Under the pieces are notes generated by a model that did not search any database, was not told the DNA's origin, and worked only from the letters and a program-made list of their open reading frames with translations. From Actinomyces sp. oral taxon 414 (lineage in GTDB: Bacteria; Actinomycetota; Actinomycetes; Actinomycetales; Actinomycetaceae): a stretch of 64,000 bases of DNA. Location of the stretch: the NCBI RefSeq assembly GCF_001278845.1, contig NZ_CP012590.1:1798001-1862000 (forward strand), given 5' to 3'. Below are positions 51,882 through 60,300 of this stretch, one piece after another (position 1 is the first letter of the stretch; every line of letters begins with the position of its first letter). Both the position numbers and the translations under genes were made by a program.

Positions 51882-53161
51882 TGGTGACCGGCGCCGCGCC
51901 CGCGCGCAGTACCGGAGGCATTGACCCGGGCTCGCTGGATCCCCTGGCCGTGGTCGTCACCGGCCTGGGCACGACCAATCCCCTGGGCGGGGATCTGGCC
52001 GCCACCTGGCGGGCGCTGCGCGCGGGCCAGTGCGCCGTGCGGCTCCTCGACGAGCCCTGGGCGGAGGAGTACCGGCTCGCCGTGCGCGTGGCCGCGCCGC
52101 TGGCCCGCGACGCGGCCGGGCCGCTGACGCCCAGGGAGCGGCGCCGCCTGGACCGCGCCAGCCAGTGCGCGCTGCTGGCCGCCCGCGAGGCCTGGGCGCA
52201 CGCCGGCTCCCCCGAGGTCGACGGCCAGCGCCTGTCCGTGTCCGTCTCGCCAGGCATGGGGCTGGTGCGCTCCGTCATCGACACCTGGGAGACGCTGCGC
52301 GGCCGGGGGCCGCGCCGGGTCCTGCCAACGGCGGTGCCCGCCCTCATGCCCAATGCGCCGGCCGCGGCGGTGGGCATTGAGCTGGGCGCCCGCGGCGGCA
52401 TCCACGCCCCGGTGTCCGCCTGCGCCTCCGGGGCGGAGGCCATCGCCTACGGGGCGGATCTCATTGCGCTGGGGCGGGCCGACGTCGTCGTGGCCGGGGG
52501 CACGGACGCGGCCCTGCACCCGGTGACGGTGGCCGCCTTCGCGGCGATGCGGGCCTTGTCCACCCGCGCCGACGTCACGGCCTCGCGCCCCTTCGCCCCG
52601 GACCGCGACGGCTTCGTCCTCGGGGAGGGCGCCGGCGTCCTGGTTCTGGAGTCGGCCGCGCACGCGGCCGGGCGCGGGGCCGAGGTGCTGGCTGTTCTCG
52701 CCGGGACCGGCGTGACGGCCGACGCCTTCGACGCGGCCCGCCCCGAGCCGGGCGGCGCCCAGCAGGAGCGCGCGCTGCGCCTGGCGCTGGAGCGGGGCGG
52801 CGTCGAGCCCGAGCAGGTCGGGCACGTCAACGCCCACGCCACCTCCACCCCCCTGGGCGATCTGGTCGAGGCCCGCGTCCTGGCGCGGACCGTCCCGGGC
52901 GCGGCCGTCAGCGCCACCAAGTCCCTCACCGGCCACCTCCTGGGGGGCGCCGGGGGGCTCGAGGCGGCCCTGACCGTCATGGCCCTCGTGGAGGGCTGGG
53001 TCCCGGGCACGGCGCTGCCGGGGGGCATTGACCCGGTTATCGCCGATCTGGGCCTCGACGTCGTCGCCCCGGGCGGGCGGGCGGCCCCGGGGCTGAGGGC
53101 CGCGGTGAGTACGTCCTTCGGCTTCGGCGGCCACGACGTCGCCCTGGTCTTCACCCGCTGA
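51881..53161 (+). CDS. fabF: 3-oxoacyl-ACP synthase II (FabF)
   Basis: Condenses malonyl-ACP with acyl-ACP to lengthen fatty acids. The 426-residue thiolase-fold protein shows the nucleophile Cys in VSACASGAEA, His in NAHATSTPLGD, and Lys-His in KSLTGHLLGG, then FGFGGHDVAL at the end. A GTG directly follows the ATG and could also serve. It is in an operon with acpP and probably under the FasR-like protein. fabD and fabH, which usually stand between fasR and acpP, are absent here. Confidence 0.95.
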   Translation: MVTGAAPARSTGGIDPGSLDPLAVVVTGLGTTNPLGGDLAATWRALRAGQCAVRLLDEPWAEEYRLAVRVAAPLARDAAGPLTPRERRRLDRASQCALLAAREAWAHAGSPEVDGQRLSVSVSPGMGLVRSVIDTWETLRGRGPRRVLPTAVPALMPNAPAAAVGIELGARGGIHAPVSACASGAEAIAYGADLIALGRADVVVAGGTDAALHPVTVAAFAAMRALSTRADVTASRPFAPDRDGFVLGEGAGVLVLESAAHAAGRGAEVLAVLAGTGVTADAFDAARPEPGGAQQERALRLALERGGVEPEQVGHVNAHATSTPLGDLVEARVLARTVPGAAVSATKSLTGHLLGGAGGLEAALTVMALVEGWVPGTALPGGIDPVIADLGLDVVAPGGRAAPGLRAAVSTSFGFGGHDVALVFTR

Positions 53162-53278
53162 TACCCGCTGATCTTCACCCGCTGACCGCGCCCGGTCCCG
53201 GGGCTCGGAGGCTCCCGGGGCCGGCGGGCCGCGGGAGCCTCCGGGCCCCGGGACCGGCGGGGGCGCGACCGGCCGGCC

Positions 53279-53779
53279 TCAGCCGACCCGGTGCAGCCAG
53301 CGCACGGGGGCGCCGGAGCCGGCGTAGCGGAAGGGCTCGAGCTCGTCGTCCCAGGCCTGGCCGAGGGCCAGGTCGAGTTCGCGCAGCATGGCCTCGGGCT
53401 CCGAGGCGTGCATGAGGGCCGCGCGCACCCGGTCCTCGGGGACGACCACATTGCCGTGGGCGTCGGTCTGAGCGTGGAAGATGCCCAGGTCCGGGGTGTG
53501 GGACCAGCGTCCGCCGTCGGTCCCGGCGGAGGCCTCCTCGGTGACCTCGTAGCGCAGGTTCGCCCAGCCGCGCAGGGCGGAGGTCAGTCGCGCCCCGGTG
53601 CCGACGTGGCCGACCCAGCTGGTCTCGGCGCGCATCATGCCGGGCGCGGCGGGCTGGTCCGTCCAGTCCAGGTGGACGCGCGCGCCCAGCACCTCGGCGG
53701 CGGCCCACTCGATGTGCGGGCACAGCGCGCGGGGTGCGGAGTGCACGAAAAGAACACCGCGGGTATAGGCACCACTCAT
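53279..53779 (-). CDS. DUF3145 family protein
   Basis: A 166-residue actinobacterial protein. It starts TRGVLFVHSAPRALCPHIEW and has LHLDW-like and WSHTPDLGIFHAQTDAHGN segments; ends AWDDELEPFRYAGSG. It fits DUF3145, commonly next to fabF, but no function is established. The ATG at 53779 has AGGAGG. It converges with fabF. Confidence 0.85.
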   Translation of the reverse strand: MSGAYTRGVLFVHSAPRALCPHIEWAAAEVLGARVHLDWTDQPAAPGMMRAETSWVGHVGTGARLTSALRGWANLRYEVTEEASAGTDGGRWSHTPDLGIFHAQTDAHGNVVVPEDRVRAALMHASEPEAMLRELDLALGQAWDDELEPFRYAGSGAPVRWLHRVG

Positions 53780-53940
53780 AACAGACCGCCTCCTAGTTGG
53801 TTCGAGAGTCGCCTTCCCCAACGTTCTCGCTCCGCACCGGACGCAGTCGCATGATGCGCACGGCGTACGGGGCAATGCTCTCAGACCCGGGCCCCCAGGT
53901 CCAGCCCAGCCGGATCAACCAGTCGGCCCGCCCGTCCTGG

Positions 53941-53995
53941 TTCGGCCCGCCCGGGCCGGTTCGGCCCGCCCGGGCCGGTTCGGCTCGGCCGGTTC
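53941..53995. repeat. 19-bp tandem repeat
   Basis: TTCGGCCCGCCCGGGCCGG is repeated at 53941 and 53960 with a degenerate third copy, between the DUF3145 and TIM-barrel-like genes. Each unit is itself partly palindromic. Confidence 0.7.
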
Positions 53996-54028
53996 GACCG
54001 GGTCGGCTGCCCCGGGCCGGCCCGGCGC

Positions 54029-54970
54029 TCAGCGCTGCGGGGAGCCGGCCATGCGGTGCCAGGTGTGCCGGCGGCCCCGGATGGCCAGGGAGTAGGTGTA
54101 GATGTTCTCGGGCGGCGCGACGCCGAAGAAGCCCGAGTCGCCGATGTGGTGGACGTCGGCGCCCGAGGCCTTGGAGTCAATACCGATGCGCTCGATGACG
54201 CCGGTGCTGGCCCCCTCCTGGGAGGTGCCGATGCCGTTCCACGCCAGGAGTCCGCGCTCGTGGGCGGCCTCGACGCGGGCGACGGCCGCCTCCATCGACG
54301 AGCCGGGCGTGGTGCCCGGGGCGGGCAGGACGACCCCGTGAGCGCCCGCCCGCGCCAGGCGGTCGACGTCCCGGGCGGTCATGACCTCCTGGCCGGAGGC
54401 GGCGGCGTGAATGCGCCCGCAGAAGAGGACGAGGCGGTCCTGCGTCGCCTCGCGGATGGTGCGGGTCGCCCGCTCGATGGCCTCGATCGTCACGCCTGTG
54501 CCCGGGTTGCCGGTGATGACGGCGATGGCCGCGCCCTGCTCGACGAGCCGCTCGGCGTTGCGCGCCGTGGCCCGCCGCCCGGCCGGGAAGGAGGCGAGGG
54601 CCTCGTCGACCGGCTCGAGGTTGACCGCCGTGACGCGCCCGGTCCAACGGGCGACGTCCCCGGCGGTGCGCCCGGCCCCCGTCGCTACGGCGCCGAAGGC
54701 CGCGGCGTCGTCGTCGGGCGCGGCGTCGCCGGTGCGCCGGGGCATGCCCGCGATCTGCGGGCGATCGACGTCGTAGAGGTTGAGAACAATAATGTCCGCA
54801 CCGAAGGCGGCGACCAGTTCGGGGTTGGAGACCCTGTCCAGCAGCGGGCCGGTGGCCACTATGGTCTCGGCGGCGATGGTGCGCCCCTCGGAGGCCCTGA
54901 TGGCCTCGACGAGTTCGGCGCCCCGCAGGCGCTCCAGGGCGCGGGGCGCGAGGTCGAGCAGACGGGTCAC
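54029..54970 (-). CDS. TIM-barrel-like conserved protein (DUF7916/PEP-mutase-like)
   Basis: A 313-residue protein with repeating beta-alpha units: TIVATGPLLDRVSNPELVAA, DIIVLNLYDVDRPQI, AIAVITGNPGTGV, LVLFCGRIHAA and HGVVLPAPGTTPGSS. The pattern is that of a TIM barrel, closest in my reading to proteins once labelled HAD-like and now DUF7916. The reaction is unknown. It ends IYTYSLAIRGRRHTWHRMAG. It stands alone between the DUF3145 gene and def. Confidence 0.65.
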   Translation of the reverse strand: MTRLLDLAPRALERLRGAELVEAIRASEGRTIAAETIVATGPLLDRVSNPELVAAFGADIIVLNLYDVDRPQIAGMPRRTGDAAPDDDAAAFGAVATGAGRTAGDVARWTGRVTAVNLEPVDEALASFPAGRRATARNAERLVEQGAAIAVITGNPGTGVTIEAIERATRTIREATQDRLVLFCGRIHAAASGQEVMTARDVDRLARAGAHGVVLPAPGTTPGSSMEAAVARVEAAHERGLLAWNGIGTSQEGASTGVIERIGIDSKASGADVHHIGDSGFFGVAPPENIYTYSLAIRGRRHTWHRMAGSPQR

Positions 54971-55061
54971 GGCGGTCTCCTTCAGTCGGTATGAATACGG
55001 CCGGTCCGGTTCTGCGCGGCGGACTCCGGCCGGCTCCTCGCCGCGGCCCGCCGGCCGGCGG

Positions 55062-55553
55062 TCACAGGCCCTTGCGGCGCAACTCCTTCATGGCCGCGGC
55101 GCGCTGCTTGCGCTCCAGGCGGTCGAGGTAGAGGTGGCCCTCGAGGTGGTCGCACTCGTGCTGGATGCAGCGCCCCATGAGCTCCTCCCCCTCGACGACG
55201 ACCTCCCGGCCGTCCAGGTCGATACCGGTGGCGCGCGCGTACCAGGCGCGCTTGGTCGGGTACCACAGCCCCGGGACGGACAGGCAGCCCTCGTCGCCGT
55301 CCTGGTACTCGTCGAAATCGAGCTCGTCCAGGCGCGGGTTGAGGATGTAGCCGGTCTCGCCGTCGATATTCCAGGAGAAGGCCCGCAGCCCCACCCCGAT
55401 CTGATTGGCGGCCAGGCCCGCGCGCCCCTCCTCGTCGACGGTCTCGAGCAGGTCCTCGACGAGCTGCTTGACGGCGTCGTCGATATCGGTGATCCACTCG
55501 CACTCGGTGCGCAGGATGGGGTCGCCGATGATGCGGATGTCGCGGTAAGCCAT
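55062..55553 (-). CDS. def: Peptide deformylase
   Basis: Removes the formyl group from new proteins. The 163-residue enzyme has all three motifs: [10 protein letters not shown] (46-55), EGCLSVPG with metal ligand Cys90, and HECDHLEG with His132 and His136 and the catalytic Glu133. It acts just before methionine aminopeptidase. Start at 55553 gives the normal N-terminus [14 protein letters not shown]. Confidence 0.96.
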   Translation of the reverse strand: MAYRDIRIIGDPILRTECEWITDIDDAVKQLVEDLLETVDEEGRAGLAANQIGVGLRAFSWNIDGETGYILNPRLDELDFDEYQDGDEGCLSVPGLWYPTKRAWYARATGIDLDGREVVVEGEELMGRCIQHECDHLEGHLYLDRLERKQRAAAMKELRRKGL

Positions 55554-55603
55554 GGGCCAATACTCGCACGGCCCCGCCGCCGCCCGCCCGGTAGCCTCTC
55601 CCC

Positions 55604-56248
55604 ATGTCACTGCTCTCACGACGCCGGGGCGCCCGCCCCATGGCGCGGTTGCCCCAGGACCTGGCGCGCGCCCTGCCCCGCGGGTGCGCGGTGCTCGGCG
55701 CGGTGCCGCTGCACCCCGACGGCGAGTGCTGGCTGGTCGCCGCGCCCCACGCGCTCCTGCGCCTGGGGCACGGCGACGGCGAGGCCGGCGCCCTGCCCGC
55801 CTCGACGGGCTGGGACCGCATCAGCCGCGCCTCCTGGGACGCCGAGCGACGGACCCTCACCCTCCACCTGCTCCACGACGCGCACGGCCCCCGCGTCCTG
55901 TCCGTGCCCGACGCCGTGCGCCGCCCGCCCGACCTCCGCGGGGCCGGGGAGGCCGGGGGGATTGGAGGGGAGGCGGGGGCCGGGCCGGACGCCGTCGTCC
56001 ACGACGTCGACGAGCGCGGTTTCGCGCGCGCCCTGCGCCAGCGGGTGGACAGCGCCATCGTCCACCACGTGAGCCGGACCCTTCCGGACGGGACGCGGGC
56101 CACGGCCTCGGTGCGCCGCGGGGCGGACGGCGTCCTGTACTCGACGACGGAGCCCGAGTCGTCCGAGGCGCAGCCCGACACGCTCGGGCGGGCGCTGCGG
56201 GACCTGGAGCGGAGCGCCCGCGAGGCTGTGGGGCTCCCCACACGGTGA
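55604..56248 (+). CDS. Conserved hypothetical protein beside def
   Basis: A 214-residue protein divergent from def. It has an Arg-rich start, a beta-rich middle with [19 protein letters not shown] and an Arg/Glu-rich helical end ([15 protein letters not shown]). Proteins of this type are found next to def in actinobacteria. No motif or membrane segment suggests a reaction. Confidence 0.7.
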   Translation: MSLLSRRRGARPMARLPQDLARALPRGCAVLGAVPLHPDGECWLVAAPHALLRLGHGDGEAGALPASTGWDRISRASWDAERRTLTLHLLHDAHGPRVLSVPDAVRRPPDLRGAGEAGGIGGEAGAGPDAVVHDVDERGFARALRQRVDSAIVHHVSRTLPDGTRATASVRRGADGVLYSTTEPESSEAQPDTLGRALRDLERSAREAVGLPTR

Positions 56249-56340
56249 CTATTGGGCGCCATGGCGCCCGTGGGACGCGCCGGGCCGATTCGACGCCGGG
56301 CCCGCGCGGTTGCTAGAGTCGTCCTCGCGCCTCGCGCGAT

Positions 56341-56412
<72 letters not shown>

Positions 56413-56690
56413 CTTCTCATCGGCCAGCCCGGCCCCGACGGCGCGGGCTCCCTCAGGCCCGTGTTCACCTGTTCACTCCGGGAGCGGGCCCGTAGTGGTC
56501 CGCGCGGGCCCGGCGCCGCCCCGCCCCCCGGGGGAGTCGGCCCGGGCCCTGACCGGCGCCCCGCGCGCCCGAGGCGCCGCCCCGCCCCCGGGGGGAGTCG
56601 ACACCGGTGTCCACGAACCCGTCCACGACGATAACCCTCCACGACGGTCTGCGTGTCTCCCCCCGGGGTGTCTCTCTCCCCCCGGGGGGG
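56413..56690. other. GC-rich gap with CCCCCGGGGG repeats
   Basis: No gene. Three copies of a CCCCCGGGGG palindrome followed by AGTCG lie near 56525, 56586 and 56679; the last runs into the 130-bp repeat. A related but inverted version lies next to the tRNA-Val repeat near 44741-44770. Confidence 0.6.
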
Positions 56691-56823
56691 GAGTCGATTC
56701 GGTGATGTCACCTGGGCTCACATTGTGCGAGCTGAGCTCGCACAAATCGAGCTCAGGTGGATTTTGTCGAGCTGAGCTCACATCGTGCGAGGTGAGGTGG
56801 ATTTCGTCAAGCTGAGCTCACAT
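56691..56823 (+). repeat. GAGCT-rich 130-bp repeat downstream of tRNA-Asn
   Basis: Plus-strand copy of the repeat at 44613-44745, beginning GAGTCGATTCGGTGATGTCA, 278 bases after tRNA-Asn. Internal units of GAGCTGAGCTC and GAGGTGGATTT alternate. It ends exactly where the 17-bp element end at 56824 begins. Confidence 0.85.
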
Positions 56824-56885
56824 CGAGCCTTTCTCACCGGGAACGGCGGTGCGGGGCCGGGGATCTTTCTGGCGAAAAAGGCTTA
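56824..56885. repeat. Short copy of the 17-bp-ended element
   Basis: CGAGCCTTTCTCACCGG (56824-56840) and CTGGCGAAAAAGGCTTA (56869-56885) correspond to the two ends of the element at 14061-14239, here only 28 bases apart. It lies 42 bases past the end of the HEPN toxin gene. Confidence 0.6.
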
Positions 56886-56927
56886 CTGACAAGCTCGAAA
56901 ATCCGACTGCAATAACCTTCGTCGCCG

Positions 56928-57359
56928 TCAACTCTTATTGCAGATCCCTCTTGCGGCGGCCGAGGGGGCGTCATCATCATGCGCGGCAATCCTGTCAAGG
57001 ATCTCGGGCACGCGCCGCGTGACAGCGAGCCAGAACAGGTTGTCGTTCATGGACCGATATCCGGCATGAGCCGCGATATTGCGCGTCGTACGGATGGCGA
57101 GACGCTCCTCCCGGGTGATCGTTGTTAGGTGAGGCGCGAACTCAGGCCGTTCGAGCAGGGCGGCGAGCCGGATGATCACCATGCAGGCGACGTCATAGGT
57201 TTCTTCCCCGTCACGGAAGCCCTCACGTCCGCGAGCGACAACAATACCGATCCTGGCCCGAATCAGTTCGAGTTCGGCGTCGAGGTTCGCCCGCTCATAC
57301 AAATGCGTGGCCGGGCGGTGGGCGCGGGGCACGAAACGCGCCGCGTCCCCCTCACTCAC
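56928..57359 (-). CDS. HepT-like HEPN ribonuclease toxin
   Basis: A 143-residue helical protein. RNIAAH (Arg93, Asn94, His98) is the RNxxxH active site of HEPN RNases; Tyr101 follows as HxxY, where classic HepT has HxY, the AMPylated Tyr. It starts inside the stop of the nucleotidyltransferase gene (ATGA overlap), the usual order of MNT-HEPN toxin-antitoxin pairs. It should cleave RNA when not modified or bound by its partner. Confidence 0.8.
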   Translation of the reverse strand: MSEGDAARFVPRAHRPATHLYERANLDAELELIRARIGIVVARGREGFRDGEETYDVACMVIIRLAALLERPEFAPHLTTITREERLAIRTTRNIAAHAGYRSMNDNLFWLAVTRRVPEILDRIAAHDDDAPSAAARGICNKS

Positions 57360-57826
57360 AGCGGCACCGCCTCGCGCACCGCGTCGGCGAGTGCGGCGGG
57401 TATCTCCGCATCGGAGACCGCATCTGTCGGGAACCCGGTGAGCTCCTCGACCTCGCGGATGAACAGGGCGAGATCGAACAGATCGGTCCCGGCCGACGGC
57501 GTGACCACCAGGTCGATATCGGAGTCGAACCCGTCCTCGCCGCGCACCGCCGACCCGAAGACCCTGATGTTGCCCAGGCCGTGCGCCAGAGCCCGCTCAC
57601 GGATCTCGTCGGCGTGCGCGGCGAGCGGAACCGAGGGCCGGTAGTCGGCGGCGCGGAGCACCCTCTCGAGCATGCGGGCCGATACCGCCCGGGTTCCCGA
57701 CTCCATCTGGGCCAGGCTCGACTGCCGCAGGCCGGCGCGCCGGGCAAGTTCCAGCTGTGTCAGACCCGCGTCCGCACGTGCGGCGCGGATGAGCGCGGGA
57801 GCGTCATCGCAGCGGAAACGACCCAT
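57356..57826 (-). CDS. MntA-like nucleotidyltransferase antitoxin with N-terminal XRE HTH
   Basis: 156 residues. An HTH_3 domain covers about 10-65 (ADAGLTQLELARRAGLRQSS, then QMESGTRAVSARMLERVL). A minimal nucleotidyltransferase follows, with Gly91-Ser92, Asp103 and Asp105 in GSAVRGEDGFDSDIDLVV. MntA enzymes silence HepT by adding AMP; the fused HTH suggests it also represses its own operon. The ATG at 57826 gives a proper HTH start; upstream frame is unrelated. Confidence 0.85.
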   Translation of the reverse strand: MGRFRCDDAPALIRAARADAGLTQLELARRAGLRQSSLAQMESGTRAVSARMLERVLRAADYRPSVPLAAHADEIRERALAHGLGNIRVFGSAVRGEDGFDSDIDLVVTPSAGTDLFDLALFIREVEELTGFPTDAVSDAEIPAALADAVREAVPL

Positions 57827-58238
57827 GAGAACAGCATAGAGGCTATTTAGAGGATGACAGTGGTGAAGACGGAGCATGAGGATGACGGCGGTGGCCCGCT
57901 CGAATGCGCCCAGGAGCCGGCATGCGCTCGGGCAGGGCCTCGGCATGCCAACGGATCCCCAGGAGGTCGTGAAGTCGGTGGCTGTTCGTCCGGCGCTCGG
58001 GGTCGTCGGCGTGCTGATCAGGGCGGGACATGGCGCCCCGGGAGGATCGTTCCGCCCCGCACACCACCGCGCTGGCACCGAAACCGCGGAATCATGCGGA
58101 AACCACCAGGCACATCCGGCGCACCGACCCGAACGATCCTCCCGGAGCGCCACAATCGGGACGATCCAGTACTGCGCACCCGCCCGTCCCCCGCGGGCCG
58201 GCCGCCGGCGCCGCGGCCCGGGCCGCTCCCCGCCCGGC
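57827..58238. other. Gap between the MNT-HEPN pair and dnaG
   Basis: Holds the promoter side of the toxin-antitoxin operon and the 3' flank of dnaG. Overlapping open frames on both strands show no family-like sequence. I see no repeat or hairpin that stands out. Confidence 0.5.
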
Positions 58239-60257
58239 TCAGGACCGCATGCTCAGCTGCATGCGCTTGTTCTCCAGGCCCACGATCTCCTCGAAGACCT
58301 CCCGATAGCCCTCATCCTGCGGCGACATGCGCCGCTGCCGGCCGCGCAGCTCGGTCAGGCGCCGATTGACGCCCATGCGGGCCAGGGAAGTGAGGACGCC
58401 GCGCGCGTAGCGCTCGGCGGAGTCGGCGTCGAGTCCCTCCCCGGCCCCGGCTCCCCGCCTGCCGGCCACGGGCAGCTCGACGACGGCCAGGGCGGTCAGG
58501 GCGGCGTCCACCTCGGGGCCCGCACCCAGTCGCACCTGCTCGACCCAGCGGGCCAGGGCGGCCCGCTCGACCTCCTCCCGGCCCCGCCCGTCGACCGCCA
58601 GCGCCCGGACCTCGTCCAGGGCGCGGGCGACCCCGCCAGCGGCCTGAACGGCCTCGAAGACGGCGCGGTGCACCGGATTGGCGAAGGCGGCGGCCTCAAT
58701 GGAGTCCGCCCCGGCCGCCCCGGCCATGAGCGGCAGCTGCACCATGACCGCCAGCGCCTGGCGCTCCAGGCCGGTGACCGGATCGGTGACGGCCGGCAGG
58801 ACGGGGCGGGGGGCCTCGGGGGCCAGCGGGGCGCCGGCCCCGCCCCCCGGGTGGCCCGCCCCCGGCCCCGCCCCGCCGCGGCGCTCGGCGGCGCGCACGG
58901 CCGCGAGGACCTCGGGCTCGGGCAGCCCCAGCCAACCGGCCAGGCGCCGGGCGTACTCGCGGCGCAGGGCCCGGTCGCGGATGCCGGCCACGACGGGCGC
59001 CGCCGTGCGCAGACCCCGCACCCTGCCCTCGGCGGTCTCCAGGTCGACATGGGACAGGGAGGTGCGGATGACGAACTCGAACAGGGGCTTGCGGCGCTCC
59101 AGCAGCCGGGGGATGCCCTCGGCCCCCTCCTCCAGGCGCAGGTCGCAGGGGTCGAGCCCGTGGGGCTCGACGGCCACGAAGGTCTGGGCGGCGAAGCGCT
59201 GGTCCTCCCCGTAGGCGCGCAGGGCCGCCTTCTGCCCGGCGGCGTCGCCGTCGAAGGTGAAGATGACCTCCCCGCCGCGCACGCGGTCCCCGGCGAGGAC
59301 GCCGGCGGAGGGGTCGGCGGCGTCCCCGAGCAGGCGGCGCACAATGCGCGCGTGGTCGGCGCCGAAAGCTGTGCCGCAGGTGGCCACCGCCGTGGTCACC
59401 CCGGACAGGTGGGCGGCCATGACGTCGGTGTAGCCCTCGACCACGACGACGCGGCGCACCGCGGCGATGTCCCGCTTGGCCAGGTCGAGGCCGTAGAGGA
59501 CCTGGCCCTTGTGGTAGATGGCGGTCTCGGGGGTGTTGAGGTACTTGGGGACGGAGGCGTCCTCGTCGGACAGGCGCCGCCCGCCGAAGCCGACGGTGGC
59601 CCCGGTCACGTCCCGGATGGGCCACATGATGCGGTCCCGGAAGCGGTCGTAGACGCGCCGCCCGCCGGCGCCCTCGCCGCACAGGCCCGAGGCGACCAGC
59701 TCGTGCTCGGTGAAGCCCTTGGACCGCAGGACGTTGGCGAGGTTGTCCCAGCCGGCGGGGGCGAAGCCGACGCCGAAGCGCTCCAGGGCGTCGTCGTCGA
59801 ACCCCCGCGCGTACAGGAAGCGGCCCGCCCCGGCGGCCAGCGGGTTGGTGCGCGACAGCTGGGAGCGGAACCAGTCCTCGGCGACGCGGTTGGCCTCCAG
59901 CAGGCGCCGGCGGGTGCCGGGCTCGACGCCGTGGCGCACGGCGCCGTCGGACTCCTCGTAGCGCAGCCGCACGCCGGCCCGCCCGGCGAGGTACTCCACG
60001 GCCTCGGTGAAGGACAGGTGGTCGATCCTCTCCACGAAGGCGATGACGTCCCCGCCCTCGCCGCACCCGAAGCAGTGCCACAGGCCCAGCTGGGGGCGGA
60101 CGTTGAAGGAGGGGGTGCGCTCGTCGTGGAAGGGGCACAGGCCCTTCAAGGAGCCCGACCCCCCGCTCTTGAGGGTCACGTGCTCGCCGACGACGTCCTC
60201 GATCCTGATGCGCTCGCGGACGGCGTCGATGTCCTCGCGCTTGATGAGTCCCGCCAT
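58239..60257 (-). CDS. dnaG: DNA primase (DnaG)
   Basis: Makes RNA primers at replication forks. The 672-residue protein has the N-terminal zinc finger (Cys41, His44, Cys62, Cys65), the RNA polymerase fold with RFRDRIMWPIRD, TOPRIM acidic motifs EGYTDVMAA and FDGDAAGQKAAL, and a C-terminal helicase-binding region. It ends EIVGLENKRMQLSMRS. dgt lies 43 bases upstream in the same direction, a common actinobacterial pair. Confidence 0.96.
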   Translation of the reverse strand: MAGLIKREDIDAVRERIRIEDVVGEHVTLKSGGSGSLKGLCPFHDERTPSFNVRPQLGLWHCFGCGEGGDVIAFVERIDHLSFTEAVEYLAGRAGVRLRYEESDGAVRHGVEPGTRRRLLEANRVAEDWFRSQLSRTNPLAAGAGRFLYARGFDDDALERFGVGFAPAGWDNLANVLRSKGFTEHELVASGLCGEGAGGRRVYDRFRDRIMWPIRDVTGATVGFGGRRLSDEDASVPKYLNTPETAIYHKGQVLYGLDLAKRDIAAVRRVVVVEGYTDVMAAHLSGVTTAVATCGTAFGADHARIVRRLLGDAADPSAGVLAGDRVRGGEVIFTFDGDAAGQKAALRAYGEDQRFAAQTFVAVEPHGLDPCDLRLEEGAEGIPRLLERRKPLFEFVIRTSLSHVDLETAEGRVRGLRTAAPVVAGIRDRALRREYARRLAGWLGLPEPEVLAAVRAAERRGGAGPGAGHPGGGAGAPLAPEAPRPVLPAVTDPVTGLERQALAVMVQLPLMAGAAGADSIEAAAFANPVHRAVFEAVQAAGGVARALDEVRALAVDGRGREEVERAALARWVEQVRLGAGPEVDAALTALAVVELPVAGRRGAGAGEGLDADSAERYARGVLTSLARMGVNRRLTELRGRQRRMSPQDEGYREVFEEIVGLENKRMQLSMRS

Positions 60258-60300
60258 GGGGCCATCCTAGGCGCGGGGCGGCGGGAGGGCGGGCAGGCCC

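Noticed and set aside
57843..58240. Possible gene between the MNT-HEPN pair and dnaG
   Set aside because: Several overlapping frames exist but none has a start signal or conserved motif.
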